From the NCBI GenBank assembly GCA_037178625.1, contig JAWZXG010000067.1:1-38593 (forward strand): DNA of 38,593 nucleotides, read 5' to 3'. Positions within the stretch are counted from its first letter, which is position 1. Every line of letters starts with the position of its first letter. The translations under genes were made by a program, and so were the position numbers. Under the pieces are notes generated by a model. That model was not told where the DNA came from, searched no databases, and was given only the letters and a program-made list of their open reading frames with translations. Source of the stretch: Skeletonema tropicum (lineage: Eukaryota; Bacillariophyta; Thalassiosirophyceae; Thalassiosirales; Thalassiosiraceae). Shown here piece by piece: positions 1 to 9,904 of this stretch.

Positions 1-251
1 ATTCCCTGGGGTTGAAGGGGCTAGGTATTGCAGGGGAGTGACTGCTACTGCCATGTCATCACTGCCGAGCAGTGGGAAGGAGTTGTGCAATTTGGAGCCG
101 ACCGATCTCGATAATGATATCAATCGCAGGTTGTCGACCTTGAAGTGCAAGCACAGCTTCATCAAAGCGACAAAAGAAGCAAGGCAACATCAAGTATTCA
201 CAGTCTTGCCGAGAGAATTCAAAAGTTATGAAGAAACGGAAAGACGATGGT

Positions 252-356
252 ATGAGTGATTTAGAGACTAAGAACAAAATTCTTCGTGAGATTGGAATTC
301 AAAGTGGACAGCAATCACTCCGTGATGTATTTTCTCGGAGAAGTTCTAGTACGTAG
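252..356 (+). other. 34-aa frame following the 98-aa frame, +1 register
   Basis: Starting at ATG 252 this short frame reads MSDLETKNKILREIGIQSGQ and ends at TAG 354-356. It overlaps the end of the 98-aa frame in another register. The composition suggests a former protein C-terminus now separated by a frameshift. It recurs in every unit (for example 3074-3178). No family is recognised. Confidence 0.25.
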
Positions 357-409
357 TTAATTGTTACTCCTATGTAATAGTTCAAAGTGGACAGCAATCA
401 CTCTGTGAT
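298..409 (+). repeat. 29-bp direct repeat pair in the core
   Basis: TTCAAAGTGGACAGCAATCA continues to GTGAT at 298-326 and recurs with one mismatch at 381-409, 83 bp apart. The first copy lies in the 34-aa frame and the second lies beyond its stop. It is present in every unit that has this part of the core. Confidence 0.8.
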
Positions 410-1536
410 ATTGCTTGCTGGACCTGGCTGTGGCACGTGTATTATTGCTCTAGTAATAGGATGGATATCTACGAGTACTTGAATTTACTTTACTTTGACT
501 TCTAAGTACTCCCCCTCCATGCATGCATTCATTTCTATTCATTTCCCACTTGGGAAGTTTGGCAATCTCCGCTGCCGAGGGGCCAGTGGAACGGACAGCC
601 TTGGCTTCAGTAACGGCATCATTGAAAGACTTTACACTTCTGAAAATGCAGCCAATGATGCATGACGAGTGAATATACGAATCATGATTCAGTCATGACC
701 ATGGCGCATAAACTAACAAAGTCACCAGAACTGCCAAGAGGAATTACTTGCAAACTCAACCAGGATGACCAATCACCTAGGCCTCTCCTTGATGCTGCTG
801 CCCAATTTCGATAGCTACATTTCCATCCTCTGCACCCACTACACCACTTCCAACGACACAAACTGAAAGTAACACTGGTTGATCGCATCCACGATAATCC
901 AAGCGCTTGCAGTCGCCACCTTCCACCTTCCGTATCGAGTCGGATTCTACTGGTAATCCTGCAGAACAACGGTATTGTCATGTCGAGAGAGTCCCAATGC
1001 AAGTTGACCAATTGTTATTTTGGAAAATATGAATCCCAATTTGTTGCCCACTAGATAACTAGCCATAATGACTTGGCACTTCCTTCTGCGGTAAGAAGAT
1101 CAAAGATAAACTAGTCACAGCATTTATTGAATGTCCCAAAACGCTTCCTTGAGTTCATTGGCGCTTCCACATAATGCAGATCTTTCCATCCTTACTATAC
1201 AGCCCGTCACGTAAATCGATGCTTGGGATGGCAGTTACGTTATGAGTTATGAGGCAAGACGATGATAAAATTGCAGTGTTGATGAGGATGACGGATGTAA
1301 TGTGTATTTGCCCCGCCCGCCTGGTTCTGGTTGAATCTCCAGCCCTCCTCCTCCATTGTTGATTCATTCCATCAGCACTCTGTTTTTGAGAGTCATTGCT
1401 ATCAGCGGCAGAATGAATGTCCACCGTCCACCCTCAGTTGCCTCTCTTATGAGACAATGATACAACGTTGTGTGATGCTACATCGCTCGGTGCTCGGTGC
1501 CTATGGTAGGTACCTGTGCTGCTGTGTTTCCATATT
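357..1536. other. Core segment without a convincing gene (unit 1 as the type)
   Basis: About 1.2 kb, repeated in every unit. It contains many short frames on both strands but none with a recognisable family. The most protein-like are a minus-strand stretch near 450-635 (SFNDAVTEAKAVRS, KLPKWEMNRNEC), a plus-strand frame 695-814 starting MTMAHKLTKSPELPRG, and a minus-strand frame 1155-1424. A 12-bp perfect palindrome, GAATCATGATTC, lies at 679-690 and ATGCATGCAT at 519-528. In units 3 and 6 the part from 906 onward is present twice. Confidence 0.5.
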
Positions 1537-1599
1537 CCCGTTTCTGCCCAAACTTGTCCCGTTTCTGCCCAAACTTGTCCCGTTTCTGCCCAAACTTGT
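1537..1599 (+). repeat. 21-bp minisatellite, 3 copies (unit 1)
   Basis: Three perfect copies of a 21-bp unit that begins CCCGTTTCTG and ends CAAACTTGT. Because 21 is a multiple of three, frames through it encode heptapeptide repeats (FLPKLVP or RFCPNLS), and length changes keep the frame. Confidence 0.97.
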
Positions 1600-1778
1600 C
1601 CCAGGTTGATATCTCATGCACGCTCATGATGATTTAATAGGTTGAAGATCCAAGCGACGCATTCTTTCGCAGTCCATGGCAGGTAGTCGCTCGATTTATT
1701 GGCCTGTAGAAGTAATTGGGCGTCATAATAGTACTGGAAATCACGTGTGGTGTGGGTGGCACGTCGGCAGGGTGTGAC

Positions 1779-2009
1779 ATGCCGCCGAGACCTAGCGACA
1801 AAAGGAGCTTGTATGGCAGGATGGCAGGAGATAATATATCTACAATGGTTGATGGACACTATATCTTTGATTTGCCTCTCTACAGTAATCTAGCATTCAG
1901 CTTAACGGTTGAAAGGGCGAAATATTTGGAGACGGAGCGTGTAGATGCTAATTCGGTTGCACAGTCCATCGTCAAAAGTGTCGAAAACTACGACTCCGCC
2001 AATAGGTAG
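1779..2009 (+). CDS. 76-aa frame at the end of the core, unknown
   Basis: From ATG 1779 the frame reads MPPRPSDKRSLYGRMAGDNI and ends at TAG before the core/module boundary. It stays open in all ten complete cores (for example ending 4831, 9887, 13609, 16434, 21493, 25201, 28903, 31749 and 34574). The sequence is so conserved overall that persistence is weak evidence of coding. A minus-strand frame (1614-1859) overlaps it and is equally persistent, so at most one is likely real. No family is recognised. Confidence 0.25.
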   Translation: MPPRPSDKRSLYGRMAGDNISTMVDGHYIFDLPLYSNLAFSLTVERAKYLETERVDANSVAQSIVKSVENYDSANR

Positions 2010-2026
2010 GCTTGCTGAATTCAACT

Positions 2027-2788
2027 TGAACCGAGTTGCTGTTGCAAGAGGTGGGGAGCACAATCAGGCCCGTTATGATGAGGGAACTTGGGATTCATAC
2101 TTCCAAGCCCCCGATTTCGACTGGAATATCATCAAGCAGACTGAGCGTCAGTGTATGCTCGTGTTCTGTGACCTATTCTCTACCGGCTATGCCCATTCTG
2201 CTCACTTGCCGTCTTCTATCTATTTGGTGGTCTCCGCCGTGACAATGTTAGTGCTCTCAAAGCGCCCTACATCTTCCCCCACTTGAGAAATATGAAAAAT
2301 GAAAGTGTTGCAACTAGAATGACAAAAATTCTCCGCAATAATATTGAGCACGAGCTCCGTCGGAAAACGTTGTTCACGTCACGATCGATGAGAAAGGGCA
2401 GCATGACCGAGTTCCGGTTACACCGCCCGAGATCTATCTTACGAGGAGGAACTTGCTCGCAGTGGGCATACAATACCCGCCAACACCTTTGGAGAAGACA
2501 ATGCTTCTATGGGCATCAGAAGAGCATCCCACCAAGAAGCAGAAGGCCACGGCAAGTACCCCTCCAGAATCAGAGACAGCCAATGCAGGTACCACCTAAC
2601 AATCAGCCTACAATACCGTTGTGGCTAATGCCATCAAATCTACAGGGAACAATAAGACTGGTGGTGTTACTGTCCTGACTGAGTTGGAGAGGTTTGTGGA
2701 AGTTGGCACCATTAGTAAAAAACAAAAGGATTTTCTTAGTGCCGGCAGTGTGGGGCTTGTTTCAAAGTCCATCCTCAATGATATATGA
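2027..2788 (+). pseudogene. Module A: frameshifted Crypton-like tyrosine recombinase remnant, copy 1
   Basis: Three consecutive stretches in three frames look like parts of one protein. The first contains VAVARGGEH and, about 25 residues on, APDFDWNIIKQTERQCML. The second (from about 2262) contains IFPHLRNMKNESVATRM and later TSRSMRKGSMTE. The third (from about 2430) contains DLSYEEELARSGHT. The order Arg in RGGE, then S-x-R-K-G, then S-G-H matches box I, box II and the GH motif of Crypton-type tyrosine recombinases, as I recall the family. The catalytic Tyr is not visible. A competing frame (2348-2599, with VTIDEKGQHDRVPVTPPEIY) also looks protein-like and continues past one TAA to 2788. Either way no intact gene is present. 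Confidence 0.45.
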
Positions 2789-3081
2789 AGAATGATTTGA
2801 TTATTGGACTCCCTGATTATAATTCCCTGGGGTCTGAAGGGGCTAGGTATTGCAGGGGAGTGACTGCTACTGCCATGGTCATCACTGCCGAGCAGTGGAA
2901 GGAGTTGTGCAATTTGGAGCCGACCGATCTCGATAATGATATCAATCGCAGGTTGTCGACCTTGAAGTGCAAGCACAGCTTCATCAAAGCGACAAAAGAA
3001 GCAAGGCAACATCAAGTATTCACAGTCTTGCCGAGAGAATTCAAAAGTTATGAAGAAACGGAAAGACGATGGTATGAGTGA
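2785..3081 (+). CDS. 98-aa frame spanning the module A/core joint (unknown, probably remnant)
   Basis: The ATG overlaps the TGA of the preceding remnant frame. The first 20 residues come from module A and the rest from the core. The composition looks protein-like (TAEQWKELCNLEPTDLDNDI, then a Lys/Arg-rich half), but I recognise no family. It is probably the C-terminal part of the decayed module A element. Other copies are at 38-259 (broken start), 5611-5907, 14388-14684, 17213-17509, 29683-29979, 32528-32824 and 35353-35649. Behind module B the same tail continues from a different upstream frame (ending at 11842, 23448 and 27156). Confidence 0.35.
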   Translation: MKNDLIIGLPDYNSLGSEGARYCRGVTATAMVITAEQWKELCNLEPTDLDNDINRRLSTLKCKHSFIKATKEARQHQVFTVLPREFKSYEETERRWYE

Positions 3082-4358
3082 TTTAGAGACTAAGAACAAA
3101 ATTCTTCGTGAGATTGGAATTCAAAGTGGACAGCAATCACTCCGTGATGTATTTTCTCGGAGAAGTTCTAGTACGTAGTTAATTGTTACTCCTATGTAAT
3201 AGTTCAAAGTGGACAGCAATCACTCTGTGATATTGCTTGCTGGACCTGGCTGTGGCACGTGTATTATTGCTCTAGTAATAGGATGGATATCTACGAGTAC
3301 TTGAATTTACTTTACTTTGACTTCTAAGTACTCCCCCTCCATGCATGCATTCATTTCTATTCATTTCCCACTTGGGAAGTTTGGCAATCTCCGCTGCCGA
3401 GGGGCCAGTGGAACGGACAGCCTTGGCTTCAGTAACGGCATCATTGAAAGACTTTACACTTCTGAAAATGCAGCCAATGATGCATGACGAGTGAATATAC
3501 GAATCATGATTCAGTCATGACCATGGCGCATAAACTAACAAAGTCACCAGAACTGCCAAGAGGAATTACTTGCAAACTCAACCAGGATGACCAATCACCT
3601 AGGCCTCTCCTTGATGCTGCTGCCCAATTTCGATAGCTACATTTCCATCCTCTGCACCCACTACACCACTTCCAACGACACAAACTGAAAGTAACACTGG
3701 TTGATCGCATCCACGATAATCCAAGCGCTTGCAGTCGCCACCTTCCACCTTCCGTATCGAGTCGGATTCTACTGGTAATCCTGCAGAACAACGGTATTGT
3801 CATGTCGAGAGAGTCCCAATGCAAGTTGACCAATTGTTATTTTGGAAAATATGAATCCCAATTTGTTGCCCACTAGATAACTAGCCATAATGACTTGGCA
3901 CTTCCTTCTGCGGTAAGAAGATCAAAGATAAACTAGTCACAGCATTTATTGAATGTCCCAAAACGCTTCCTTGAGTTCATTGGCGCTTCCACATAATGCA
4001 GATCTTTCCATCCTTACTATACAGCCCGTCACGTAAATCGATGCTTGGGATGGCAGTTACGTTATGAGTTATGAGGCAAGACGATGATAAAATTGCAGTG
4101 TTGATGAGGATGACGGATGTAATGTGTATTTGCCCCGCCCGCCTGGTTCTGGTTGAATCTCCAGCCCTCCTCCTCCATTGTTGATTCATTCCATCAGCAC
4201 TCTGTTTTTGAGAGTCATTGCTATCAGCGGCAGAATGAATGTCCACCGTCCACCCTCAGTTGCCTCTCTTATGAGACAATGATACAACGTTGTGTGATGC
4301 TACATCGCTCGGTGCTCGGTGCCTATGGTAGGTACCTGTGCTGCTGTGTTTCCATATT

Positions 4359-4421
4359 CCCGTTTCTGCCCAAACTTGTCCCGTTTCTGCCCAAACTTGT
4401 CCCGTTTCTGCCCAAACTTGT
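4359..4421 (+). repeat. 21-bp minisatellite, 3 copies (unit 2)
   Basis: Three perfect copies of the same 21-bp unit as at 1537. Confidence 0.97.
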
Positions 4422-4848
4422 CCCAGGTTGATATCTCATGCACGCTCATGATGATTTAATAGGTTGAAGATCCAAGCGACGCATTCTTTCGCAGTCCATG
4501 GCAGGTAGTCGCTCGATTTATTGGCCTGTAGAAGTAATTGGGCGTCATAATAGTACTGGAAATCACGTGTGGTGTGGGTGGCACGTCGGCAGGGTGTGAC
4601 ATGCCGCCGAGACCTAGCGACAAAAGGAGCTTGTATGGCAGGATGGCAGGAGATAATATATCTACAATGGTTGATGGACACTATATCTTTGATTTGCCTC
4701 TCTACAGTAATCTAGCATTCAGCTTAACGGTTGAAAGGGCGAAATATTTGGAGACGGAGCGTGTAGATGCTAATTCGGTTGCACAGTCCATCGTCAAAAG
4801 TGTCGAAAACTACGACTCCGCCAATAGGTAGGCTTGCTGAATTCAACT

Positions 4849-5614
4849 TGAACCGAGTTGCTGTTGCAAGAGGTGGGGAGCACAATCAGGCCCGTTATGA
4901 TGAGGGAACTTGGGATTCATACTTCCAAGCCCCCGATTTCGACTGGAATATCATCAAGCAGACTGAGCGTCAGTGTATGCTCGTGTTCTGTGACCTATTC
5001 TCTACCGGCTATGCCCATTCTGCTCACTTGCCGTCTTCTATCTATTTGGTGGTCTCCGCCGTGACAATGTTAGTGCTCTCAAAGCGCCCTACATCTTCCC
5101 CCACTTGAGAAATATGAAAAATGAAAGTGTTGCAACTAGAATGACAAAAATTCTCCGCAATAATATTGAGCACGAGCTCCGTCGGAAAACGTTGTTCACG
5201 TCACGATCGATGAGAAAGGGCAGCATGACCGAGTTCCGGTTACACCGCCCGAGATCTATCTTACGAGGAGGAACTTGCTCGCAGTGGGCATACAATTCTA
5301 CCCGCCAACACCTTTGGAGAAGACAATGCTTCTATGGGCATCAGAAGAGCATCCCACCAAGAAGCAGAAGGCCACGGCAAGTACCCCTCCAGAATCAGAG
5401 ACAGCCAATGCAGGTACCACCTAACAATCAGCCTACAATACCGTTGTGGCTAATGCCATCAAATCTACAGGGAACAATAAGACTGGTGGTGTTACTGTCC
5501 TGACTGAGTTGGAGAGGTTTGTGGAAGTTGGCACCATTAGTAAAAAAACAAAAGGATTTTCTTAGTGCCGGCAGTGTGGGGCTTGTTTCAAAGTCCATCC
5601 TCAATGATATATGA
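4849..5614 (+). pseudogene. Module A recombinase-like remnant, copy 2
   Basis: Same three-frame remnant as at 2027. It has the extra TCT triplet absent from copy 1, and a seven-A run near 5541 that adds one more frameshift in the downstream part. Confidence 0.43.
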
Positions 5615-7180
5615 AGAATGATTTGATTATTGGACTCCCTGATTATAATTCCCTGGGGTCTGAAGGGGCTAGGTATTGCAGGGGAGTGACTGCTACTGCC
5701 ATGGTCATCACTGCCGAGCAGTGGAAGGAGTTGTGCAATTTGGAGCCGACCGATCTCGATAATGATATCAATCGCAGGTTGTCGACCTTGAAGTGCAAGC
5801 ACAGCTTCATCAAAGCGACAAAAGAAGCAAGGCAACATCAAGTATTCACAGTCTTGCCGAGAGAATTCAAAAGTTATGAAGAAACGGAAAGACGATGGTA
5901 TGAGTGATTTAGAGACTAAGAACAAAATTCTTCGTGAGATTGGAATTCAAAGTGGACAGCAATCACTCCGTGATGTATTTTCTCGGAGAAGTTCTAGTAC
6001 GTAGTTAATTGTTACTCCTATGTAATAGTTCAAAGTGGACAGCAATCACTCTGTGATATTGCTTGCTGGACCTGGCTGTGGCACGTGTATTATTGCTCTA
6101 GTAATAGGATGGATATCTACGAGTACTTGAATTTACTTTACTTTGACTTCTAAGTACTCCCCCTCCATGCATGCATTCATTTCTATTCATTTCCCACTTG
6201 GGAAGTTTGGCAATCTCCGCTGCCGAGGGGCCAGTGGAACGGACAGCCTTGGCTTCAGTAACGGCATCATTGAAAGACTTTACACTTCTGAAAATGCAGC
6301 CAATGATGCATGACGAGTGAATATACGAATCATGATTCAGTCATGACCATGGCGCATAAACTAACAAAGTCACCAGAACTGCCAAGAGGAATTACTTGCA
6401 AACTCAACCAGGATGACCAATCACCTAGGCCTCTCCTTGATGCTGCTGCCCAATTTCGATAGCTACATTTCCATCCTCTGCACCCACTACACCACTTCCA
6501 ACGACACAAACTGAAAGTAACACTGGTTGATCGCATCCACGATAATCCAAGCGCTTGCAGTCGCCACCTTCCACCTTCCGTATCGAGTCGGATTCTACTG
6601 GTAATCCTGCAGAACAACGGTATTGTCATGTCGAGAGAGTCCCAATGCAAGTTGACCAATTGTTATTTTGGAAAATATGAATCCCAATTTGTTGCCCACT
6701 AGATAACTAGCCATAATGACTTGGCACTTCCTTCTGCGGTAAGAAGATCAAAGATAAACTAGTCACAGCATTTATTGAATGTCCCAAAACGCTTCCTTGA
6801 GTTCATTGGCGCTTCCACATAATGCAGATCTTTCCATCCTTACTATACAGCCCGTCACGTAAATCGATGCTTGGGATGGCAGTTACGTTATGAGTTATGA
6901 GGCAAGACGATGATAAAATTGCAGTGTTGATGAGGATGACGGATGTAATGTGTATTTGCCCCGCCCGCCTGGTTCTGGTTGAATCTCCAGCCCTCCTCCT
7001 CCATTGTTGATTCATTCCATCAGCACTCTGTTTTTGAGAGTCATTGCTATCAGCGGCAGAATGAATGTCCACCGTCCACCCTCAGTTGCCTCTCTTATGA
7101 GACAATGATACAACGTTGTGTGATGCTACATCGCTCGGTGCTCGGTGCCTATGGTACCTGTGCTGCTGTGTTTCCATATT

Positions 7181-7243
7181 CCCGTTTCTGCCCAAACTTG
7201 TCCCGTTTCTGCCCAAACTTGTCCCGTTTCTGCCCAAACTTGT
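7181..7243 (+). repeat. 21-bp minisatellite, 3 copies (unit 3, first core)
   Basis: Three perfect copies, 49 bp before the left joint of module C. Confidence 0.97.
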
Positions 7244-7360
7244 CCCAGGTTGATATCTCATGCACGCTCATGATGATTTAATAGGTTGAAGAGAGAGAGG
7301 CTACGCTGCACACGCGTATTTCGAACACACCACTGCACACACCACTCAAATTGTAAGTGG

Positions 7361-7368
7361 TGACGTGG
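7361..7368 (+). promoter_or_regulatory. TGACGTGG bZIP-type element, module C copy 1
   Basis: TGACGTGG carries the ACGT core bound by bZIP factors, and a second ACGT (CTCACGTCC) follows within 20 bp. It lies about 100 bp upstream of the candidate first exon at 7467. TGACGT elements are known in diatom promoters that respond to CO2 and cAMP. Assignment here is by motif and position only. Confidence 0.3.
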
Positions 7369-7466
7369 CACATCTGCCTCACGTCCTTGCTTCCGACTTC
7401 CTGGCTGGCGCCGGCGCTCCCAACCCAAACCGCCAGTGATTTAATCCAACACATAACAACAAAACC

Positions 7467-7582
7467 ATGATATCTCCTACAGCCATGACGCCATCCAACT
7501 TCATACGAAAATTATTTCATGCTACTACCATATCATCATTGATCCTATCAGCACACCGTCTCCTTACGAGTAAAAAATCCAG
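7467..7582 (+). CDS. Candidate first exon of a captured gene, module C copy 1
   Basis: The ATG has the context AAACC-ATG and opens a frame beginning MISPTAMTPSNFIRKLFHAT. After a Lys/Arg patch it has a short hydrophobic stretch (TTISSLILSA), compatible with a signal or organelle-targeting peptide. The exon would end at CCAG before GTAAAT, a good 5' splice site; reading on gives an immediate TAA. A possible acceptor is ACACAG near 7672, but the frame after it closes quickly (TAA near 7714). No downstream exon with a known domain was found, so the gene would be truncated. The family is unknown. Confidence 0.3.
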
Positions 7583-7950
7583 GTAAATATTCAGTGTTTA
7601 TTATTTTATCTGCTCTACACAAAAAATGTTGTTACTTACTGAATAATTTCCGAAAAACAACTCCGCACACAGGCCTAATACTCTTATCCCGATCTCCTCC
7701 TTTGGCGTTTTCTAATGAATTATTATCAGCGTCAATTTATCATTGTGCTGTCAGGCGTTATTGATAACAGGGCAAAAGATGAGGTTCTCTGAAGAAATTA
7801 TTGATATTATTTAAGATTTCCGGGGGCGATGGATAGTGGACAGTATTCAGGAGGAAAGGGTGGCAGTCTTGGGGGCAAGCTATTCCATGGCTTAATCCTG
7901 TTTGACTGCTTTTCATTCTGTATTGAGTGGCTTCCTCTAACTTCGTATCA

Positions 7951-8028
7951 TCTCGGCTGCTCCTCATGCTCATCACATTCTCAAGAATTACTGACCAACG
8001 TTACTGATTGGGAATCAATTACATCGAA
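7951..8028 (+). repeat. 78-bp direct repeat, left member, module C copy 1
   Basis: Begins TCTCGGCTGC and ends ACATCGAA. An apparently perfect second member is at 8710-8787, 759 bp downstream. Confidence 0.95.
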
Positions 8029-8051
8029 GGGGTCGTTGCTGCCCCCTTCGA
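8024..8051. other. Hairpin, 9-bp stem, module C copy 1
   Basis: TCGAAGGGG and CCCCTTCGA flank a 10-base loop, giving a perfect 9-bp stem. It starts at the right end of the left 78-bp repeat, the same point at which the right member is joined to the core. The second copy is at 19630-19657. Confidence 0.7.
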
Positions 8052-8251
8052 CTTGCTGGAAATCTGGAGAAATTATCTCTTTTCTACGCAACAATAGATA
8101 GCCACCGTACAACGGCGATGTTCGTCATGGTCAAGCAATGGACGGGGAAGACGCAGATCGACGTCTAATGATTGACGGAGAGAAGATTTGAATTGAAGCC
8201 TCCCATTGTGATGTCTGGCACTACTTTTCCGATTGGAAGGGGAGAAGCCAA

Positions 8252-8629
8252 ATGAATATGGTCGAAGCAATATTTCTTTTCATTTCTACTCAAAATCAAT
8301 TACTTCTTAGTTGGTCTGCGCACTTGCCCTTTTCCTGGGACTTCGCCCAAGGAATGTCTTCGTCGACATATTCAAAGTTACCCTATCCTTTCGCGACGGA
8401 TCCAATCCCCTCCTCTGGCATAGGACGAGGAGAAGGGGCTAAGGCCTTTGACAAGTTGGAGGGAGATTTGATGTGTCTCTTATATTTACATCGTTGGACG
8501 GAGATGCAGAAGCAACAACTGCGGTGGGAGTCTGCCGGCACTATTGATCGATTTCATCTGAAGATGGGAGAGAGGAAGTTTCCCATTCACGAGGACGTCG
8601 TGTTTTTCAGTTGCAGAAATAGAAAGTGA
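8252..8629 (+). CDS. 125-codon open frame in module C copy 1, unknown
   Basis: Opens MNMVEAIFLFISTQNQLLLS and ends before TGA at 8627-8629. There is a hydrophobic N-terminal stretch and no recognised domain. Frames on the opposite strand are also partly open and look about as protein-like, so this may not be a gene. Kept because it is the longest frame in module C. Confidence 0.2.
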   Translation: MNMVEAIFLFISTQNQLLLSWSAHLPFSWDFAQGMSSSTYSKLPYPFATDPIPSSGIGRGEGAKAFDKLEGDLMCLLYLHRWTEMQKQQLRWESAGTIDRFHLKMGERKFPIHEDVVFFSCRNRK

Positions 8630-8709
8630 CCTTATAAAAGTGAGTACAAACTTAGTACATAAGTTGATGGCATCTCTGAATGCAATCAGTCTCACATCTA
8701 ACTAACTTT

Positions 8710-8787
8710 TCTCGGCTGCTCCTCATGCTCATCACATTCTCAAGAATTACTGACCAACGTTACTGATTGGGAATCAATTACATCGAA
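8710..8787 (+). repeat. 78-bp direct repeat, right member, forming the C/core joint
   Basis: Same 78 bp as at 7951. Its last base is the last base of module C before the core restarts, so the joint was formed at the end of this repeat. Confidence 0.95.
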
Positions 8788-9414
8788 CTTGCAGTCGCCA
8801 CCTTCCACCTTCCGTATCGAGTCGGATTCTACTGGTAATCCTGCAGAACAACGGTATTGTCATGTCGAGAGAGTCCCAATGCAAGTTGACCAATTGTTAT
8901 TTTGGAAAATATGAATCCCAATTTGTTGCCCACTAGATAACTAGCCATAATGACTTGGCACTTCCTTCTGCGGTAAGAAGATCAAAGATAAACTAGTCAC
9001 AGCATTTATTGAATGTCCCAAAACGCTTCCTTGAGTTCATTGGCGCTTCCACATAATGCAGATCTTTCCATCCTTACTATACAGCCCGTCACGTAAATCG
9101 ATGCTTGGGATGGCAGTTACGTTATGAGTTATGAGGCAAGACGATGATAAAATTGCAGTGTTGATGAGGATGACGGATGTAATGTGTATTTGCCCCGCCC
9201 GCCTGGTTCTGGTTGAATCTCCAGCCCTCCTCCTCCATTGTTGATTCATTCCATCAGCACTCTGTTTTTGAGAGTCATTGCTATCAGCGGCAGAATGAAT
9301 GTCCACCGTCCACCCTCAGTTGCCTCTCTTATGAGACAATGATACAACGTTGTGTGATGCTACATCGCTCGGTGCTCGGTGCCTATGGTACCTGTGCTGC
9401 TGTGTTTCCATATT

Positions 9415-9477
9415 CCCGTTTCTGCCCAAACTTGTCCCGTTTCTGCCCAAACTTGTCCCGTTTCTGCCCAAACTTGT
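9415..9477 (+). repeat. 21-bp minisatellite, 3 copies (unit 3, restarted core)
   Basis: Three perfect copies in the duplicated half core that follows module C. Confidence 0.97.
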
Positions 9478-9904
9478 CCCAGGTTGATATCTCATGCACG
9501 CTCATGATGATTTAATAGGTTGAAGATCCAAGCGACGCATTCTTTCGCAGTCCATGGCAGGTAGTCGCTCGATTTATTGGCCTGTAGAAGTAATTGGGCG
9601 TCATAATAGTACTGGAAATCACGTGTGGTGTGGGTGGCACGTCGGCAGGGTGTGACATGCCGCCGAGACCTAGCGACAAAAGGAGCTTGTATGGCAGGAT
9701 GGCAGGAGATAATATATCTACAATGGTTGATGGACACTATATCTTTGATTTGCCTCTCTACAGTAATCTAGCATTCAGCTTAACGGTTGAAAGGGCGAAA
9801 TATTTGGAGACGGAGCGTGTAGATGCTAATTCGGTTGCACAGTCCATCGTCAAAAGTGTCGAAAACTACGACTCCGCCAATAGGTAGGCTTGCTGAATTC
9901 AACT

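Larger units (their letters stand above)
23..2844 (+). repeat. Array unit 1, type A (2822 bp)
   Basis: Core 23-2026 is followed by module A 2027-2844. It has three minisatellite copies, the GGTAGGTACC form just before them, and a run of six A near 2717. Compared with other A units it lacks three bases near 2473 (CAATACCCG instead of CAATTCTACCCG). The left edge differs from all other copies by single-base gains and losses near 11, 57 and 80, which probably reflects low-quality contig-end sequence. Confidence 0.93.
2845..5670 (+). repeat. Array unit 2, type A (2826 bp)
   Basis: Core 2845-4848 is followed by module A 4849-5670. It has three minisatellite copies and the GGTAGGTACC form. A run of seven A near 5541 (six in most copies) shifts the frame there, a state shared only with unit 8. 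Confidence 0.95.
7293..8787 (+). repeat. Module C insertion, copy 1 (1495 bp)
   Basis: Core identity stops after GGTTGAAGA at 7292 and resumes at CTTGCAGTCGCC (8788), about 745 bp earlier in core coordinates than where it left off. The insert is found only here and at 18895. It contains a candidate promoter and first exon near its left end, a hairpin, a 78-bp direct repeat whose second copy forms the right joint, and a 125-codon open frame. I see no terminal inverted repeats. It is most easily read as a captured piece of host sequence or of another element. Confidence 0.9.

Noticed and set aside
1..90. Unit 1 left-edge differences as real sequence variation
   Set aside because: Several single-base gains and losses within 90 bp of the window edge, absent from all other copies, look like end-of-read errors.
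679..690. 12-bp palindrome GAATCATGATTC as a specific operator
   Set aside because: One short palindrome per unit with no associated gene start; expected by chance at this scale.
682..1011. 109-codon minus-strand frame repeated in most units
   Set aside because: Its Trp/Cys/Arg/Ser-rich composition with no recognisable motif is typical of a chance antisense frame.
1155..1424. 89-codon minus-strand frame present in all units
   Set aside because: No family and no supporting context; it overlaps an equally open plus-strand frame (1331-1609). Kept only as a mention in the core description.
1537..1599. Minisatellite as a CRISPR-like array
   Set aside because: The copies are directly adjacent with no spacers, and the context is eukaryotic.
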